Shown: positions 5,859 to 7,365 of the stretch, piece by piece
How positions within the stretch are numbered: position 1 is the stretch's first letter
How the letters are laid out: the number at the start of each line of letters is the position of its first letter
Assembly (NCBI GenBank): GCA_020200935.1
Contig: JAIVHR010000018.1
Location: forward strand, 1-7,365
Direction of reading: 5' to 3'
Length of the DNA stretch: 7,365 nucleotides
From: Sphingomonadales bacterium
GTDB taxonomy: Bacteria > Pseudomonadota > Alphaproteobacteria > Sphingomonadales > Sphingomonadaceae
Notes under the pieces: model-generated
Seen by the model: the letters and a program-made list of their open reading frames with translations, nothing else
Databases searched by the model: none
Told to the model about the DNA's origin: nothing
Program-made: the position numbers and the translations under genes

Positions 5859-6955
5859 GCGGCGGGGTCCAGCAGCGAGGCGAAGCCGCTCGGCTCGTGC
5901 GGGCCGAGCAGCAGCTGTTCGAGCACGCCATGGCCGCGATATTCCTCGCGGCCGATCTTGAGCACGGCTTCGGCGAAAGCCTGGATGTGGAGATGCAACC
6001 GATCGTCGGGGTCGGCCGAAAAGGTGTCGATCGTGTCATGGGAAATGGCGAGGTCTGCGCCGTGATCCATGCCGTGGCCCCATTCGGGATGGGTGTAGCC
6101 GAGCCCCGACATCAGGAATTCGGGGCCGGTCGGCCTGAGGATGATCTCGATATCGGCCTCGGCGCAGAGCCAGGCTGTCATCTCCGATACGCGGCGCGTG
6201 CCCGAACGATAGTCGAGCGTGTAGACCGGATCGCCGAATTCGCGCCGCTTGCCGCCGAGCGCATCGACGACCGCGCGGCGGTTCCAGGGCACACCCGCGC
6301 CGTCGTCATTGGTGTGGAAGAAGCTCGCATGATCGGCGAAGTTGAGCGGCGCCCAGAGCCAGAAAAATTGCGGCAGCCCGCCCGCCGGCGGCGGCTGGCT
6401 GTCGGCTGCGCCGACCGGGCGGATACCCCAGCTGCGGTCGCGCGTGCCGAGATGGGTGGCGGGCGCGAGACTGTGGGTGGCGCCGTCGCAGGCGATCCTG
6501 CCCTCCCAGCCGCCATTCTGGGTGAGGCGGGTATAGTCCATGAACAGCCGCGTCCCCTGCCGCCGGGTGAAGCGCGGCTCCTCGATCGGCGCGTGGCGGG
6601 CGGCGAAGGTGATATGGGCGGTCAGCGGGCCGTCATTCGGTTCGATGACGAGCCGCAGCCTTGCGAGCGGTTCGACGATCTCGATCCGGATCGGACCGAC
6701 CGCAAGATCGAGCCGCTCGCCGCCCATCCTGCGCGAGGCGCGAAGGTTATGCTGAACGCCGTCCACCATCACGCAGAAGCTCGCATCGATGATGTCGAGC
6801 TGCGGATAGATGCCCATCGCCGCGGCGAAGAACAGGCTGCCGTCGGCGCTATAGCCGTTGAAGAAATAGCGATCGTAGAAATTGCGGTCGGTGCCGGCGA
6901 AGGCGACCGGCTCGGCGCTCTGATGCAGCGGATAGTCGTCGCCTCGGGTCAGCAT
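5855..6955 (-). CDS. DUF7064/DUF7065-like protein of unknown function
   Basis: The protein has 366 residues and is soluble, without signal peptide or membrane helix. I recognise the family by its opening LTRGDDYPLHQ (2-12) and GTDRNFYDRYFFNGY (21-35), a central EEPRFTRRQG (125-134) and LGTRDRSWGIRP (169-180), and the closing MSGLGYTHPEWGHG (282-295) and VLEQLLLGPHEPSGF (344-358). The DRSWGIRP motif recalls AttH/CrtC-type lipocalin-like proteins, which suggests a paired beta-barrel fold binding a hydrophobic ligand; that link is my inference. The start at 6955 is chosen for AAGGAG six bases upstream; the open frame reaches 7033 but would overlap the RNase gene. The stop overlaps the kinase GTG by four bases, so the two proteins probably act together. 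Its biochemical function is not known to me. Confidence 0.75.
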   Translation of the reverse strand: MLTRGDDYPLHQSAEPVAFAGTDRNFYDRYFFNGYSADGSLFFAAAMGIYPQLDIIDASFCVMVDGVQHNLRASRRMGGERLDLAVGPIRIEIVEPLARLRLVIEPNDGPLTAHITFAARHAPIEEPRFTRRQGTRLFMDYTRLTQNGGWEGRIACDGATHSLAPATHLGTRDRSWGIRPVGAADSQPPPAGGLPQFFWLWAPLNFADHASFFHTNDDGAGVPWNRRAVVDALGGKRREFGDPVYTLDYRSGTRRVSEMTAWLCAEADIEIILRPTGPEFLMSGLGYTHPEWGHGMDHGADLAISHDTIDTFSADPDDRLHLHIQAFAEAVLKIGREEYRGHGVLEQLLLGPHEPSGFASLLDPAA

Positions 6956-6961
6956 GCGGCT

Positions 6962-6967
6962 CTCCTT
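6962..6967 (-). promoter_or_regulatory. Ribosome binding site deciding the DUF7064-like start
   Basis: AAGGAG on the - strand lies six bases before the ATG at 6955. It is one of the clearest sites in this strand's gene series and rules against the longer frame starting at 7033. Confidence 0.75.
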
Positions 6968-7007
6968 TCCCGCCTCACTGGCATAGCCGAGGGGGCCGCG
7001 CAAAGCC

Positions 7008-7365
7008 TCAGCCGGGCTGTGCCGCGGCGACATGACCGGCCCAAAGGGCGAGCGCGGGGTCAGGAGCGAGACGCACGGCGCGGCCGGTGCGGCGTTCGAG
7101 TTCAGCTTGCCAGTCGGGCCGCTCTTCGATCAGCGCGACGATTTGGGATGCGGCGGTGAGCAGGAGTTCGCCATGGCCGCCGGTGCGTTCGGCGCGGCGC
7201 ATCAATGCCCGGGCGGCGGCCTCGACCGGCCTGTAGCGGACGATCTCGACGAGCGAGAGACGCTCGCGGCGGCGGATCAGCTGGAGGAAGCCGAAGCCGT
7301 TGACCGCGGTGCGTTCGAAAGGAACGGGCAGCGCGGCGTCGAGCGCTTCGGCCGCGGCCTTACGG
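7008..7365 (-). CDS. RNase E/G-family ribonuclease, C-terminal part (5' end outside window)
   Basis: The last 118 codons of a gene entering from the right edge are present. The first complete codon is at 7364 and the stop TGA at 7010-7008. The sequence contains PFERTAVNGFGFLQLIRRRE, then an alanine-rich helical part with RAERTGGHGELLLTAASQIV and a tail ERRTGRAVRLAPDPALALWA. This matches the C-terminal part of the short RNase G-like proteins of sphingomonads, usually encoded just before yacG. The catalytic DNase I-like domain and the S1 domain would lie outside the window, so activity cannot be judged. A shorter start at 7205 (TTG) is only an internal codon. The DUF7064-like gene starts 52 bases downstream, so read-through is likely. 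I give no symbol because only a fragment is visible. Confidence 0.68.
   Translation of the reverse strand, partial: RKAAAEALDAALPVPFERTAVNGFGFLQLIRRRERLSLVEIVRYRPVEAAARALMRRAERTGGHGELLLTAASQIVALIEERPDWQAELERRTGRAVRLAPDPALALWAGHVAAAQPG

Noticed and set aside
4674..6065. 463-codon open frame on the + strand opposite the kinase gene
   Set aside because: It is antisense to a kinase with all catalytic motifs, its translation resembles no family, and long antisense frames are expected in such GC-rich DNA.
5798..7159. 453-codon open frame on the + strand opposite the DUF7064-like and RNase genes
   Set aside because: It overlaps recognisable proteins on the other strand, is rich in R, A, G and E, and shows no domain or good ribosome binding site.

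Overview
The window looks like a piece of an alphaproteobacterial chromosome, most likely a sphingomonad (Sphingomonas, Sphingobium, Novosphingobium or relatives). Three things support this: the GC-rich right half, the arrangement of an RNase E/G-family gene, yacG and tRNA-Phe(GAA) on one strand, and a phosphotransferase next to a DUF7064/DUF7065-type protein. The assignment rests on gene recognition, not on a database search.

Left part (1-2420, + strand): a short leader is followed by three closely spaced genes that look like one operon. They encode a DUF2267 protein, a universal stress protein (USP) with a degenerate N-terminal half, and a tandem-domain USP. Only one of the four USP half-domains keeps the full ATP-binding signature. 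Such sets are usually accessory stress or low-oxygen genes; that role here is inference.

Middle (2421-4465): a decayed IS3-family transposase remnant on the - strand still has one apparent terminal repeat, at 2521. Next comes a convincing - strand gene for a MarR-type regulator fused to a GNAT-like domain whose acetyl-CoA loop looks lost. About 500 bp of relatively AT-rich non-coding DNA follows. It contains a regular set of GATAG/CTATC half-sites, two CTATCA-N15-GATAGCA units exactly 44 bp apart, and a reasonable sigma70-like promoter facing the regulator gene. This is the best candidate regulatory element in the window.

Right part (4466-7365, - strand): tRNA-Phe(GAA), yacG, a phosphotransferase of the APH/EcKinase type, a DUF7064/7065-like protein of unknown function, and the 3' end of an RNase E/G-family gene all lie in one direction with short gaps. 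From general knowledge, rng-like and yacG genes are usually direct neighbours in alphaproteobacteria, so the kinase and DUF7064 pair appears to sit inside a housekeeping operon. The tRNA-Phe 3' end faces the accessory left half and may mark a genomic island boundary.

No CRISPR array, toxin-antitoxin pair, phage module or clearly new defence system is visible. The most promising leads are the 44-bp-phased operator with its fused regulator, and the translationally coupled kinase/DUF7064 pair.
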